NCBI GenBank assembly: GCA_002723195.1
Contig: PBNR01000029.1
Coordinates: forward strand, 12,870-67,616
DNA: 54,747 nt
Direction: 5' to 3'
DNA from: Gammaproteobacteria bacterium
GTDB taxonomy: Bacteria > Pseudomonadota > Gammaproteobacteria > Pseudomonadales > Pseudohongiellaceae
The notes beneath the pieces were generated by a model that saw nothing but the letters and a program-made list of their open reading frames with translations, did not search any database and was not told the origin of the DNA. Shown in pieces: positions 1-9,762 of this stretch (position 1 is its first letter; every line of letters starts with the position of its first letter). The position numbers were made by a program, and so were the translations under genes.

Positions 1-289
1 CGTCAGAAAGCATTCTTGCTTTATCAACTGCAAGGGATTCTGACTCCCTTGGAGTGAGTGGTCTTGGTTCGAAAAAATCAGTACCATCTAAGTTTGGGAG
101 TGTTCCCAAGAATGACTTAGCTTGCTCCAGCTTCTCTTCAACTTCAGCTTGGATTTCTGCAACTGTTTTAGTTGCAGTGGTATCAAACTTTCTCAACAAG
201 TCTATATCATCTGGATTATATGATGGTACATATACCGATTCAAACAAAGAACTTTTTGCTGCAGAGGATTTTTTATTATTTTTACTCAC
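1..289 (-). CDS. Partial CDS, protein of the leftward virion block
   Basis: An open frame runs leftward from a GTG at 289 and leaves the window after 96 codons with no stop. A GGAG sits just upstream on the minus strand, which is why I chose the GTG. The visible part starts with a Lys/Ser-rich stretch, followed by a polar, acidic, probably helical segment with 'ATKTVAEIQAEVEEKLEQA'. I do not recognise the family. Its position at the end of the leftward block that includes the terminase suggests a virion or assembly protein. Confidence 0.65.
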   Translation of the reverse strand, partial: MSKNNKKSSAAKSSLFESVYVPSYNPDDIDLLRKFDTTATKTVAEIQAEVEEKLEQAKSFLGTLPNLDGTDFFEPRPLTPRESESLAVDKARMLSD

Positions 290-304
290 TCAGAACTCCT
301 TTGA

Positions 305-793
305 TCAAGCTTGTCCTGGTTGATCGCTATCAACCTCTTTGGTATAATATGTAATGTGAAGCTGCATGTTTTCTCTGATCTGTGCTGGTTCACCACCAGG
401 GCAAAATATTCTTACCCATACGGGATGATTTGTAAAGGTATCTGCAGCTTCAGAACTACCTATGTTTGGTATTTTGATGCCTGCTCCTGACTTTACCATA
501 TCCCATTCTGCTTCAGTTGGACGCCTCTTGCCGTACAAGAGTTTAATACCCCAACCACTTGTACCAAATTCCCCTTCGGTGTCATCGTATACACCGATGA
601 CAACAGGAGAAAGCACTATGTTTGTATAGTACTTGCTTGGGTTCTGATTTCGAACAAACAGAAGCTGTTCATGTGAACCACCTGTATGACCGTTATGAAA
701 ACTTCTTAACGGATCATTTTCAAATGATTCATAATCAGCATTCAGTATCTGAAGACGAACCTCATTCTGGTTATCTGGTCCTATTAAGGCCAT
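305..793 (-). CDS. Hypothetical virion-block protein, 162 aa
   Basis: A complete frame in the leftward block, ten bases downstream of the next gene and 15 bases before the partial one. The protein is soluble, with no signal or membrane segment. It is rich in beta-prone and Gly/Pro segments ('SPVVIGVYDD', 'GTSGWGIKLLYGKRRP', 'NHPVWVRIFCPGGEP'), a composition common in small tail or head-decoration proteins. I recognise no motif. The virion role is inferred from neighbours only. Confidence 0.75.
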   Translation of the reverse strand: MALIGPDNQNEVRLQILNADYESFENDPLRSFHNGHTGGSHEQLLFVRNQNPSKYYTNIVLSPVVIGVYDDTEGEFGTSGWGIKLLYGKRRPTEAEWDMVKSGAGIKIPNIGSSEAADTFTNHPVWVRIFCPGGEPAQIRENMQLHITYYTKEVDSDQPGQA

Positions 794-802
794 ATAAAAC
801 TC

Positions 803-1840
803 CTAGAAAGTATTTCCTCTGTGCGAATTAAAACCCCTTCTGTGGTTATCGCGGTTACCGCCGCCGATAACACCCATTAACCCTGCACCCATATACATTG
901 ATTTTCTTTGACTCAAAGTGTTGAAGCTAGCAGTATTCTGCATTTGGTGTACTCTGTTTTGCATGAAACTACCCTGTCCTGCGGTATCTCCTACAAAATC
1001 AGAAGCTCTTTTTTGTAAAGTTGCTGCATTCGCACCTAAGCCTCTATGTAGATTCCGTATTGCGAATGATCCCATTCCACCCATAGCCATGCCTTGTCCA
1101 AATTCACCACCAGTTGCATAGGAGGTTATTCCTCCTAAAACAGATCCGCCAATAATGCTACCCATTCCACCTTGAGTTACACCTGAGTAACCACCAAACA
1201 AGCCGTTTGGATCGGCAGTATTAATAGGTTGATTTGTGGGAGGTGATGCAGCGCCTGCACCTGCTGGTGCTGCTGCGTCATCTGCTTGTTTCACAGCTTG
1301 GTCAACAGGACTTCCGCCACCCTGAGTACTGGATTTTGGTTTCATATAGCCACGTGGGTCACCCCCTGCGGCAATAAAGTCCATGTTGGATTTTGGTGTA
1401 CTCCCAAGGTTAATTCTGGGTTTTCCTTCACCCGCAGTCACACCTACAAGTGAGCCGTCCTCATTAAGCTCGACTTTATTCTTAAACTTGCTGTGTGCAT
1501 AGCCAGCGCGATATTCCTTCTTCATGGAACTGGAAAAGTTGTTCCAACTTGCACTTCCCCGCTGCATTGCTCCCTGAACCATATTATTGGCTCCCTGATA
1601 CACTCTCGTGGCCCCGCTAGTAGTGGCATCAATCATTCTTCCCATTTTATTTGGGGTTGTAATGAACTTGTGTATACCCTTCATCATTGACTCCGAAGTA
1701 GAGCCTACGGAGTCGCTGACACTTCGTGACGCTGCATCAATCCCCTCGCCCATGCGAGACATACTTCCCGCGAATTCCCCACTCATTCGGGAGGTTGCAC
1801 CAGCACCCATGCCCATTCTTCTAACTAAATTTTTAATCAT
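803..1840 (-). CDS. Gly/Met/Ser-rich virion-associated protein, 345 aa
   Basis: The start follows an AGGGAGA ribosome site. The N-terminal ~110 residues are amphipathic and repeat Ser/Met/Gly ('MGMGAGATSRMSGEFAGSMSR'-like spacing). The middle is Pro/Ala/Asp-rich and probably disordered ('AAAPAGAGAASPP'). The C-terminal third is strongly glycine- and methionine-rich with small-residue spacing ('GGSVLGGITSYATGGEFGQGMAMGGMGS') that could pack as membrane-active helices. It lies immediately downstream of the terminase gene. Composition recalls the membrane-interacting, DNA-ejection proteins of phage particles, and the 330-aa protein at 4302-5294 has the same style. No family is recognised. Confidence 0.8.
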   Translation of the reverse strand: MIKNLVRRMGMGAGATSRMSGEFAGSMSRMGEGIDAASRSVSDSVGSTSESMMKGIHKFITTPNKMGRMIDATTSGATRVYQGANNMVQGAMQRGSASWNNFSSSMKKEYRAGYAHSKFKNKVELNEDGSLVGVTAGEGKPRINLGSTPKSNMDFIAAGGDPRGYMKPKSSTQGGGSPVDQAVKQADDAAAPAGAGAASPPTNQPINTADPNGLFGGYSGVTQGGMGSIIGGSVLGGITSYATGGEFGQGMAMGGMGSFAIRNLHRGLGANAATLQKRASDFVGDTAGQGSFMQNRVHQMQNTASFNTLSQRKSMYMGAGLMGVIGGGNRDNHRRGFNSHRGNTF

Positions 1841-1849
1841 GACATCTCC

Positions 1850-4093
1850 CTACTTCTTAAATCCTCTTCTTTTTTTAGCTCTATTAAAATTGTTACCTAT
1901 TTTAACTGGATCCCCTATCATATTGCCAGAACTTTTTGTACCTAGATTCTCTTCTAAACCTTCTAAAAGGGAAAACTTTGAGTTTTCTTTACCAAAGATA
2001 CCTCTTTTGCCCCCTTGTTTTCCAGTTATTCCTCTAGTTTGATTTAATTTCTCTTTTATTTCTCTATCTTGTTCTTTTGTACCATTGCCTCTCATTATCC
2101 TTAATACGTTAACTGCTCCAGGCACACTATGATTTTTCATACCCTGCAATATAGCTTCTGCTTCTTCTTGCGGGTGCATATAGTTATCTTCTTTTGACTC
2201 ACCAATTTGCAAGTTTCTTTTCAAAAACATTGGCTTCGAAACAGGTAGCATTCTTCCACTGTAAACAGATTCCTCCAGAGAAAGCGCAGCTAGCGCAAGC
2301 ATCATCGCATCAAGTCGATGATCTCCGATCCTCTCATTATCCATACCATAAACAGGTTTATTCGTAGTTGGGTGTCTTCTCTTTACAATGTAATTTAATA
2401 ACTGCTTCTTGAGCACTTCATCACCTGCGGGGAATTTAAATAAACCATCTTCTAAAGTTCTTACAGCATTTTCTACGAGAAAATGTTTACCAGCTTTTTT
2501 AATGTCTTCTCCAGTAATTGGATCCTTTAATAACACATTACTTGAAAAATTGAAAGCTACAAGTCTTTCATTAAGTTTTGCTGTCTCTCTATCTATTGCG
2601 GTTGGATTTGGTTTCCCTCTCAGTTTATATGATTGAAGTTTGAGGTCTTCAATAATTGTATGACCGTAACCTTCATCAGCGTATATCCAATTAGGCTTCC
2701 ATTTGTAATTCAGCCTAATCAATTCCTGCATCCATCTTTGACCAGAATGTTTTGTTGCGGATATATTTATACTGTCTAAGCCAATCCACTTGCCTGCAGA
2801 AGCAGAATACCCAACAACATAAAATTCGGTTCCAGCATTTTTGTTCCAATCCACTCCAATTGCAATAAGCATATTACTTGAGTCGCTGATACCAGTTGCC
2901 TTTCTAATAACATTTCCATCAACCGTATCGAAGTACTCGTAATCTGCTCGTGCATTTTGTATCCAAGAAGGCCTGAAAACACCAAACGAACCCTCAATAA
3001 ACTCCGCCATATACTCTGCACGGAATGACTCTTCAGTACTTTCCTGTTCAATCTCATCTTTGATTCTATCCCAGTGGGGCAAAACTGTAGATGGATAATA
3101 ATCCTCTTTAAAGTCGTCCCTGTTCACACACCAATTATAGAACTTAGCTCTCTTACCAATTGGTGTTGAGGTAGCAAGAAGAATGGTATCTGGAGTTGTT
3201 GCTAAAATAGGATTAACTACTTTGTCAAGGATATCTTCAGGTATCATATCCATCTCATCCAAATAAATAACATGAGCACTTTGACCACGCATTGTACCAC
3301 CACCAGAACCATCTTCTTTAACCCCAAGTCCAGAAACAAAACCTTGGATGGTTGAACCATTTCTCATTTCCATTTTGTATGTTGGAGTTTTAATGTATAG
3401 ATTGTCTGATGTTCCAGTTGTAACTTGTCGTCTCAACTCTGTATTTCTTTTAATAAGCTTTTCAATTTCTTCAAAAATGTTTGTCAATTGAGCTTGGTAA
3501 GGTGTTACGATCATAATCGCAGGACCCATAACTACTTCATTTCCTTCGGAATCTCTACCTCTAGTCACCTTTAAATTGAAAGCGTAGTATAACAACTTCA
3601 ATGCCATAGCAAATGTTTTACCACTACGACGACCCTCGCGAGCTGCTACACGCAAAGAAGAGCATCTAAGTTGTTCTTTCTGGTAGGAGCGAATTTTCCA
3701 TTTATCATCATCATCACTAAATCCGAACATTAGTTCTGCCCATGCAACAGGGTCAACTGTTGCTAGCATAAGCTTCTTAGCTCGCTCTATTGGTATATCG
3801 CTTTTAGTAGCAATTTCTCTTAACTTGTTTGCCGAACCTCTTGGCAAGCCTTTAGGGATGAAGTTGCACCTGACTTTGAATTCAGATGTATCATCATGTG
3901 TTTCTTTATATTTTGATATTTGCCTGATTTGACAGTTAATACAGCTCCTGTGGACATCTGTTCTTATGTTGTGGTTTTCTTCAAAGTACTTAACAAGCTC
4001 TGGGTCAGGTCTAGCATCTGCATCTTGATGCTCAATACCATATTCGTTTATAACGTATAGCTTTTTGACCATACCTTTTATTTTGTTATCCAT
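1850..4093 (-). CDS. terL: Terminase large subunit (packaging ATPase/nuclease)
   Basis: The motor that pumps genome DNA into the prohead and cuts it. The 747-aa protein has a Walker A of the terminase type (GRRSGKT, residues 154-160), a Walker B (VIYLDE, 275-280) and a coupling motif ATSTP (307-311). The C-terminal RNase H-like nuclease shows acidic motifs: GVDWNKNAG with Asp415, YADEGYG near 473, and DHRLDAMMLAL near 630. The N-terminus carries an extra CINC...C cluster (residues 51-76) that may bind zinc. A Lys/Gly/Asn-rich tail of about 90 residues follows the nuclease. Its stop codon shares one base with the neighbouring 64-aa gene, so the two are translationally coupled. Confidence 0.95.
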   Translation of the reverse strand: MDNKIKGMVKKLYVINEYGIEHQDADARPDPELVKYFEENHNIRTDVHRSCINCQIRQISKYKETHDDTSEFKVRCNFIPKGLPRGSANKLREIATKSDIPIERAKKLMLATVDPVAWAELMFGFSDDDDKWKIRSYQKEQLRCSSLRVAAREGRRSGKTFAMALKLLYYAFNLKVTRGRDSEGNEVVMGPAIMIVTPYQAQLTNIFEEIEKLIKRNTELRRQVTTGTSDNLYIKTPTYKMEMRNGSTIQGFVSGLGVKEDGSGGGTMRGQSAHVIYLDEMDMIPEDILDKVVNPILATTPDTILLATSTPIGKRAKFYNWCVNRDDFKEDYYPSTVLPHWDRIKDEIEQESTEESFRAEYMAEFIEGSFGVFRPSWIQNARADYEYFDTVDGNVIRKATGISDSSNMLIAIGVDWNKNAGTEFYVVGYSASAGKWIGLDSINISATKHSGQRWMQELIRLNYKWKPNWIYADEGYGHTIIEDLKLQSYKLRGKPNPTAIDRETAKLNERLVAFNFSSNVLLKDPITGEDIKKAGKHFLVENAVRTLEDGLFKFPAGDEVLKKQLLNYIVKRRHPTTNKPVYGMDNERIGDHRLDAMMLALAALSLEESVYSGRMLPVSKPMFLKRNLQIGESKEDNYMHPQEEAEAILQGMKNHSVPGAVNVLRIMRGNGTKEQDREIKEKLNQTRGITGKQGGKRGIFGKENSKFSLLEGLEENLGTKSSGNMIGDPVKIGNNFNRAKKRRGFKK

Positions 4094-4287
4094 TAAAATT
4101 CTCTCTTGTCAAAGCATTGATGTGGACCACGATGTCCTCTTTCTTTCACACATACATTAAATCTTCTTTTTTCATTTATAATTACTCTACAATATTTATC
4201 CCCTTTAGGTTTTTTGATTGTAGATAGGATGCCAGCAAGTATAAGGCCTATCGCAATTCCACTAAGAGCTACATATATTACAGACAT
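4093..4287 (-). CDS. Small membrane-anchored Cys/His protein, 64 aa
   Basis: One N-terminal membrane helix (residues ~4-22, 'YVALSGIAIGLILAGIL') is followed by a basic domain with three Cys and two His arranged C-x(14)-C-x(6)-H-x(3)-H-x-C, suggesting a small zinc site. The gene overlaps the terminase start by one base. Function unknown; placement in the packaging block suggests an assembly or membrane role. Confidence 0.7.
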   Translation of the reverse strand: MSVIYVALSGIAIGLILAGILSTIKKPKGDKYCRVIINEKRRFNVCVKERGHRGPHQCFDKREF

Positions 4288-4301
4288 ACTATAATTCCTT
4301 A

Positions 4302-5294
4302 TTACCTGTAAGTGGAGAAATAATTTGTGTTTCTGTGCATGAAGGTAGCTTCCATACCTAAAGCAGATCTAGCATTTAGATGTGATTTATGTATAGCAGA
4401 AACTGCTCTTTGACGCATAGTAGCTGCGTTTCTTGTTTGGAAAGCAGCTAGAGAACCAGCGGTTTCTAATCCTTTTTGCTGTTGTTTTCGTCTATATCCT
4501 GACTTTAAAAGCTGATAACTACCCTTTCCTATCATATATCCACCGCCAAGTACTAGTGCAGATGTTGCCATTGATAAGGGGCTCCTACCCATTCGTCCAC
4601 CAATCAATCCGCCAAATGCTGCACCAACGGGTCCAGCAATATCAGCTCCAAATGCAGCTCCCATATAAGAGCTAATACCAATTACACCAGTAGCCATCAT
4701 ATTGGAACCCATAAATGTTCTATGCACAGGAAGGTTTCCTGTTACTTCTTTGCCTCTATCAAAAAGAAATCGCTTTTTTCTGTTACCGCCAATACCGTCA
4801 GCTACATATTGCTGATTGTAACCAATGTTGCGCATAGCACCAGCACCAGCAGCTATGTCGATATAAGCTGCTCTAAGTGCACCAGCTGCACCATCCTCTT
4901 GGTAGCCCTGATACATGAATAGACCTGTCATACCTATTCCAATAGATGGTCCAAAACCAGCAGCAAGTCCAGTTGCAGGCTTCCAAGCCTGCTTCGTCTG
5001 CGTGTGTACCGCTGCATTTAAAGGATGGACTTTACCATCCTGGGTAAGAACCATTAAATCGCTAGGTTTGACCATCTTTGATGGTGATGGAACTGGTCCT
5101 GTAGATGTGGGTCTCTGCCAGAGCTGACCACCCCACTCCTGCGTAACAACACCCGGAGCATTGAAAACACCCAGTACATTTTGACCACCAACCTGATAAC
5201 CAGGTCCTGGTCCATACCACTGACTTCCACCAAGAGTCCAAAGTAAACCTTGATTGAAGTAACCGCTTGCTTGTCCTATAAATCCTTCACTCAT
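4302..5294 (-). CDS. Glycine-zipper virion protein, 330 aa
   Basis: The N-terminal 90 residues are aromatic and Gly/Pro-rich ('WYGPGPGYQVGGQ'). Two or three hydrophobic small-residue segments follow ('GLAAGFGPSIGIGMTGLFMY', 'GAAFGADIAGPVGAAFGGLIGG', 'ALVLGGGYMIGKG'). The repeating GxxxG/GxxxA spacing is that of glycine-zipper membrane helices. The tail is basic and helical. Proteins of this make-up in virion blocks often form part of the ejected set that helps DNA cross the host envelope; that role is inference. It is separated by two bases from the 1,123-aa nuclease-bearing gene, indicating one transcription unit. Confidence 0.8.
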   Translation of the reverse strand: MSEGFIGQASGYFNQGLLWTLGGSQWYGPGPGYQVGGQNVLGVFNAPGVVTQEWGGQLWQRPTSTGPVPSPSKMVKPSDLMVLTQDGKVHPLNAAVHTQTKQAWKPATGLAAGFGPSIGIGMTGLFMYQGYQEDGAAGALRAAYIDIAAGAGAMRNIGYNQQYVADGIGGNRKKRFLFDRGKEVTGNLPVHRTFMGSNMMATGVIGISSYMGAAFGADIAGPVGAAFGGLIGGRMGRSPLSMATSALVLGGGYMIGKGSYQLLKSGYRRKQQQKGLETAGSLAAFQTRNAATMRQRAVSAIHKSHLNARSALGMEATFMHRNTNYFSTYR

Positions 5295-5296
5295 AA

Positions 5297-8200
5297 TTAC
5301 ATCCTATGATGGCCTATTGGAGAATTAAACATATGGTGATTTAACACCTGCTGCATCTCTGCCATTCGTTCTTTTGTCTCTAATGCTCTATCGTAACCGC
5401 CGTACATTCTGTTTGCGAATAATTTTCTTTTACTCCATATACTTGTAGAAGTAGTAGAATCAAGAGCAAGTCTTTTATCTAACTGGTTCATTCTACTAGT
5501 TTTATACTTCTGAGTATAGTGACCTCCCCTTGTTTTTATCAATCCTGCTGTTTCGCCTAGCATTTGAGACATATAACTCTTGTGTGGAGCGGATCTGGAT
5601 TTAAACATATGCGTTTCTTTCCATTGAGCAGATCTATAGTCTTTTGCAAAGGGAGATTTGTCTCTATTTGAGATCTGCCTCATTCTGCTTCCAATATCAG
5701 CAGCCTCCATTGCCATCGCTGTATCATAGAAGCCCTGTTGCTGTGCATTATGCATAAGGGCCCCAATTGACATTAAGCTGGAGTTTTCAGCCATTTTTGA
5801 TACTTGAGTCAATGTATTAAAGGTAATTGTTTGACCAGAGCTCTTGTTAATATCTGCATATGCTTTGAAAAATGGAAATGCCCACATACCCTTTTCTGCA
5901 GAGCGAGCCATTCCCTGTGCTGCAGAATAAGCATTTTGATCATACATCTCTTTCAAACCCTTCTTCCTGAAGGGTAGGTGTGCTGCTGCACCCTGTCTCA
6001 CCAATTCTAAGTTGATGTTTCTTCCATCACCCATTAGTGTTGCTAATTGTCGACCGTATGTAACTTGATCTATATCAATTAATAGTTCTACGCTCTTTGC
6101 ACCCGATAGCATAGCATTTGCAACTTGTGTTGCCTGATTAGCATATGGCTGAGCCTCGCGGTATCCAGTACCGTGCTTTGTTTCAGGAGCATCCAGCCCT
6201 GCTAAACGGAAGCTATAGCCTTTATTTTGTCCGAAAAAGGATTGAATTGCGCCTACTACACCAGCTCTCTTAACTGTAAGAGTATCAGCATCGGTAAAGT
6301 TCATTGCCCATTTACCGCTAGCTAGATCAATGCTTAAAAGGTTTTTACCTCTTAATCCTGCATACTGAGCGCCATTCACCCAACGTCCATCTCCACTAGT
6401 AATGAAGCCGTGGTTTATACCACTCTGTCTATTATGCTGTATCACCTGTTGAGCAAAAGCAATTGGGTGTATCTGCCCGCTGGCGGTCCATCTATCAAGT
6501 AGCATGCCGATAGCTCCAGCAGGATCATAGTGGGTTGCAGCAAAAGAATTCGTCGTATATTTTTCTCTTTCCTGTAAAAGAGCCATTTGGCTAAATACAG
6601 ATTGACTCATTTGCGGTCCCATATAGGGAGAACCGAAGTCAGTCATTTGGCTTCTGAATTCATTACCCAGTCCAGTCTTGGATAGACCCTCTAATATGTA
6701 CCCCATGTCACCACCAGCACTCATATGCTGTGTGTTCATTCCATACATACCACCCTGTAGGGAGAGCCACCTTTCGTAGTTCATGGTTCTGAGGGACTCA
6801 GGGCCTTGTCTCTGCTGTCTATTGCTCATCCCTCCCGATAGTACTCCCAGTCCAGCAAAAGCTGCTGCAGCCATTCCTATGCGGCCTAGGCTACGTCCTG
6901 ATATCGATGGTAAGGGACTAGCGGGTCTCGCTCGCGATGGATATTTAAATCCACCTTGTTCAAAGCCACGTATTGTATCTTCGGTTATATCTCGAAATAT
7001 ATCTGCCTGGCTTGCACGGTAGCCCTCGTAAAGATCCTTTGCTCTTGATTGGAGTTTTTGGGGATTTAAAATTTCAATATTGTCGCCTTGGGTCGCGATA
7101 ATTTTTTCTTTGGTGAGTAAGTCCCTGATATCATTCCATACTTTTGTATTATCAGCCTGGCTGTAGTCGGGATGTCCTACGAGAAAATCAACAAGCTTGC
7201 CTGCTTCTGTAATATCTACCTTACCGTGTCTAACGCCTTGCCGTCTTTCGACTCCGCCGCCTTTAATAAAGACTTTTCGCGTAATTTGACTTGTTGACTC
7301 TGTTTGAGTGCTAACGGCTTCTGTAGCAAGATCTTCTAAACCACGAGCAATTCTTTCACCCAAGAGACTCGTTTGCAGAGGTGTTGCGTAATGCGATTGT
7401 ATATGTGCATGTTTAATGAAGTCATGGTACGCACCCCTGCCCTCCTCTCTTGCAAGACGGAGTAATTTCTTACCCTCATCCGTCCCTAACAATACTTGAT
7501 CCGCAGCGTAGGCTTGCTCTGCTGCCCATTTGACAGCTTTCTGTTCCGAAACAGCAACATCCATTCTTGCGATGTGAGTTTCAGCTTCTTTTAATCTCGC
7601 TACAGCTGTTGCTTTGTCAGGGGCTGTAGAATACCCATACAGTCTGGTTTGTATATCGACACTTAATGCAAAAGGTTTAGTACCTGGAAGCACACCCAGT
7701 TTTTGAGCCATTGATTGCTGAGATCTAAAGAAATCAAGGATATCAATTGAATCTCCAGGTTTTGCATGTTGTACTATATTGCGGAATACATTACTCCAGT
7801 CACCTGTTACTTGGGCTATTGCTCTAGACTCCAAATAATTTTTCCCGGACAACTGGAATGTATCAGCAACAGTTAAGCTGCTTTCATTAAGTATTGACCT
7901 TAAGTTACTAGACTTTTCTAATTCCTTTTGAAGCTTCTGTCTTGACCAACCCTCTGTAATAGCCTTTTCTCTAATTAGATCTTCGCCTGCAGCATGGTGA
8001 GCTCCAACTATTTTGCTCTCATAATTAGCGTTAGCGATCATTATGACCTTTTCTCTGAGGTTTCTCTTTAGGGATACCTCGCCTTCACCGTGGAGAACTT
8101 GAGCCATAGCCACATTATTATAAGAAGTGAACTTTGAAGCTTTTCCACCTGCAGCTTGAATTTGTCTCAGAGCTTCTTTGTCTGAAAGTTGTTTGCCCTC

Positions 8201-8668
8201 GTTAAAGTACCAGAAAGCAGGGTCTTCAATTGTTCCCTTGAGGAATGGGTGATATTCCAATTCCTTTCGGATGATATCCCAAGGCATAGCTTTAATGCCT
8301 TTGATATCTTTTAAATCGGGTACTGCCATCCCAATTTTCTTAAGATCTGCAGCTAAACGCTTCCTGGGTTGCTCCTCCATGAGGAGCTGGGCTCTAATTA
8401 TGTCTTTCCATTGATCTGTATTACCTGAGATAGGGTGGTACTGATGTATATCGAGGGCATCAGAGACCAATTTCGCAGCATCCTGTTGGGTTGCTGTTTG
8501 ACTCATTAAAAGGTTTGGAGCTAAGTTTAATTCGGTAACGTGTCCACTGCCAAGGTCTATCCAGGACATCTGGTGTATACCGCCTTGGCGAGTAAGGGAA
8601 GTCGTCTCCACATCAAAGATAACACTCTGATGGAACAACCTGTTAACCATGTCCATTGAATAGCTCAT
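5297..8668 (-). CDS. Exonuclease-SNase fusion protein, 1123 aa, virion block
   Basis: The N-terminus has a DnaQ/DEDD-type exonuclease motif I (VIFDVETTSL, residues ~17-26), a plausible motif II around 'SYNNVAMAQVL', and 'GAHHAAGEDLIREK' near 220 as a candidate third motif. The middle is helical and hydrophilic, with a short hydrophobic Gly/Ala patch near residue 615. Residues ~785-930 match the staphylococcal nuclease fold: 'DADTLTV', 'RLAGLDAPE' (~819) with the Arg/Asp/Glu active-site spacing, 'TYGRQLATL' (~868) and 'NLELVRQGAA'. The C-terminal 200 residues are basic and Met/Ser-rich. The size, the position between the glycine-zipper protein and the terminase-side genes, and the two nuclease domains suggest a particle-carried protein acting on DNA at entry or packaging. 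The nuclease domains are seen; the role is inferred. Confidence 0.8.
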   Translation of the reverse strand: MSYSMDMVNRLFHQSVIFDVETTSLTRQGGIHQMSWIDLGSGHVTELNLAPNLLMSQTATQQDAAKLVSDALDIHQYHPISGNTDQWKDIIRAQLLMEEQPRKRLAADLKKIGMAVPDLKDIKGIKAMPWDIIRKELEYHPFLKGTIEDPAFWYFNEGKQLSDKEALRQIQAAGGKASKFTSYNNVAMAQVLHGEGEVSLKRNLREKVIMIANANYESKIVGAHHAAGEDLIREKAITEGWSRQKLQKELEKSSNLRSILNESSLTVADTFQLSGKNYLESRAIAQVTGDWSNVFRNIVQHAKPGDSIDILDFFRSQQSMAQKLGVLPGTKPFALSVDIQTRLYGYSTAPDKATAVARLKEAETHIARMDVAVSEQKAVKWAAEQAYAADQVLLGTDEGKKLLRLAREEGRGAYHDFIKHAHIQSHYATPLQTSLLGERIARGLEDLATEAVSTQTESTSQITRKVFIKGGGVERRQGVRHGKVDITEAGKLVDFLVGHPDYSQADNTKVWNDIRDLLTKEKIIATQGDNIEILNPQKLQSRAKDLYEGYRASQADIFRDITEDTIRGFEQGGFKYPSRARPASPLPSISGRSLGRIGMAAAAFAGLGVLSGGMSNRQQRQGPESLRTMNYERWLSLQGGMYGMNTQHMSAGGDMGYILEGLSKTGLGNEFRSQMTDFGSPYMGPQMSQSVFSQMALLQEREKYTTNSFAATHYDPAGAIGMLLDRWTASGQIHPIAFAQQVIQHNRQSGINHGFITSGDGRWVNGAQYAGLRGKNLLSIDLASGKWAMNFTDADTLTVKRAGVVGAIQSFFGQNKGYSFRLAGLDAPETKHGTGYREAQPYANQATQVANAMLSGAKSVELLIDIDQVTYGRQLATLMGDGRNINLELVRQGAAAHLPFRKKGLKEMYDQNAYSAAQGMARSAEKGMWAFPFFKAYADINKSSGQTITFNTLTQVSKMAENSSLMSIGALMHNAQQQGFYDTAMAMEAADIGSRMRQISNRDKSPFAKDYRSAQWKETHMFKSRSAPHKSYMSQMLGETAGLIKTRGGHYTQKYKTSRMNQLDKRLALDSTTSTSIWSKRKLFANRMYGGYDRALETKERMAEMQQVLNHHMFNSPIGHHRM

Positions 8669-8680
8669 CTACAAACCTCT

Positions 8681-9484
8681 TTAGTCATCTAACAATACTT
8701 CATCTTCATCCGGCATATCCAGTGCTATAGGTTCATTTCCCTCTAATTGCATGATTGCGTCCCGTAATTTTTGAATTTCTCCTAGTATTTTGCTCTCATT
8801 TCCAGTTCCACCAACTTTAGCCATCCAGTCAGCCTTAGACTTACGTGTCTCCATAAGCTTCTCTAACCACTTCTCACGGCGTTTCTCAAGTCGGTCCATC
8901 ATATCTACTGCGGGATGCAGTTTTGAGGTCTCAGCAGCCTCTCCGTTCTCGTTGAAGCCTATAATGTCGACCCTCATGAAGTCTCTTCCCTGTCCAGATT
9001 TGTCACCGCCAGACATAATCATTAGAGCACGGTTCTTATAAAGATCAATTAAAGCTAATTCGTTGACGATTGACATTTCAACAGGATTAGCAGGATCAAC
9101 ATTTAGATGATCAACGTACTCTATTATTTTCTGCTGCATGTAGAACTTCTCTAAAATACATTCTTTACCTATAGGATAATTGCTATCTGGTCCATTAACT
9201 AAAACTCCCTTTTCATTTCTTTCTGGTATTGGGCATTTAGAGACGAAAGGACACTTATCAGGACCTAGACACATGATGGGAGCTACAGCATGTAGTCCTG
9301 TCTGGACACGGTTTATTGAGTTTATGATGCGCCGCTTTTTCTCAGGGTTAAGTTTGGCCAAATAATCTTGATACTCTGGCTCAATCTCGGAAATACTTGC
9401 GATAGCTTGTTCCTTGGAAGGAACAATTGCTAGACCTACGATAGTTTTTTCTTCTGGATCAAGCGTATCATCTTGTTTACTCAT
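8681..9484 (-). CDS. Zinc-cluster protein of the packaging block, 267 aa
   Basis: An acidic N-terminus leads into a Cys cluster (MCLGPDKCPF...KCPI...GKECILE, residues ~72-110) that looks like a four-cysteine metal site. A helical domain and a C-terminal coiled coil ('MDRLEKRREKWLEKLMETRK', ~195-215) follow, then an acidic tail (DMPDEDEVLLDD). It lies upstream of the terminase in the same transcription unit. A small-terminase or adaptor role is possible but I see no diagnostic motif. Confidence 0.8.
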   Translation of the reverse strand: MSKQDDTLDPEEKTIVGLAIVPSKEQAIASISEIEPEYQDYLAKLNPEKKRRIINSINRVQTGLHAVAPIMCLGPDKCPFVSKCPIPERNEKGVLVNGPDSNYPIGKECILEKFYMQQKIIEYVDHLNVDPANPVEMSIVNELALIDLYKNRALMIMSGGDKSGQGRDFMRVDIIGFNENGEAAETSKLHPAVDMMDRLEKRREKWLEKLMETRKSKADWMAKVGGTGNESKILGEIQKLRDAIMQLEGNEPIALDMPDEDEVLLDD

Positions 9485-9492
9485 ATTTACTC

Positions 9493-9762
9493 CTAATCGG
9501 AATCAGCAGATGGGGATAAGGTGACTCCATCTATAAGGATGTCTAATTGTTTTCTAGATTCTAGCAGAATCTTCAGCACTTGTGCTTTCTCAACCTTGCA
9601 AACCTCTTCAAGTTTAGTTTGCATCTCTTCTTTCTTGGGCATTTGCTCGGCTTTTGTATCAACAGCTTTATGGTAGGCGAAAAACCCACTAGTGGTCAAT
9701 AAACTGATGTACTTTAAGTAAGCATTTAAGCCGGAAGAAAGATTGTATAACTCTTGATTCAT
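9493..9762 (-). CDS. First gene of the leftward unit, 89 aa, helical
   Basis: It begins after TAGGAGAG on the minus strand and is the promoter-proximal gene of the virion block. The sequence is mostly helical, with a charged central stretch ('KAEQMPKKEEMQTKLEEVCKV') typical of a coiled coil. No family recognised. Confidence 0.75.
   Translation of the reverse strand: MNQELYNLSSGLNAYLKYISLLTTSGFFAYHKAVDTKAEQMPKKEEMQTKLEEVCKVEKAQVLKILLESRKQLDILIDGVTLSPSADSD

Noticed and set aside
1608-2042. 144-codon plus-strand frame
   Set aside because: Antisense to the 345-aa gene and the terminase, with no ribosome site and no domain; the minus-strand genes explain the DNA.
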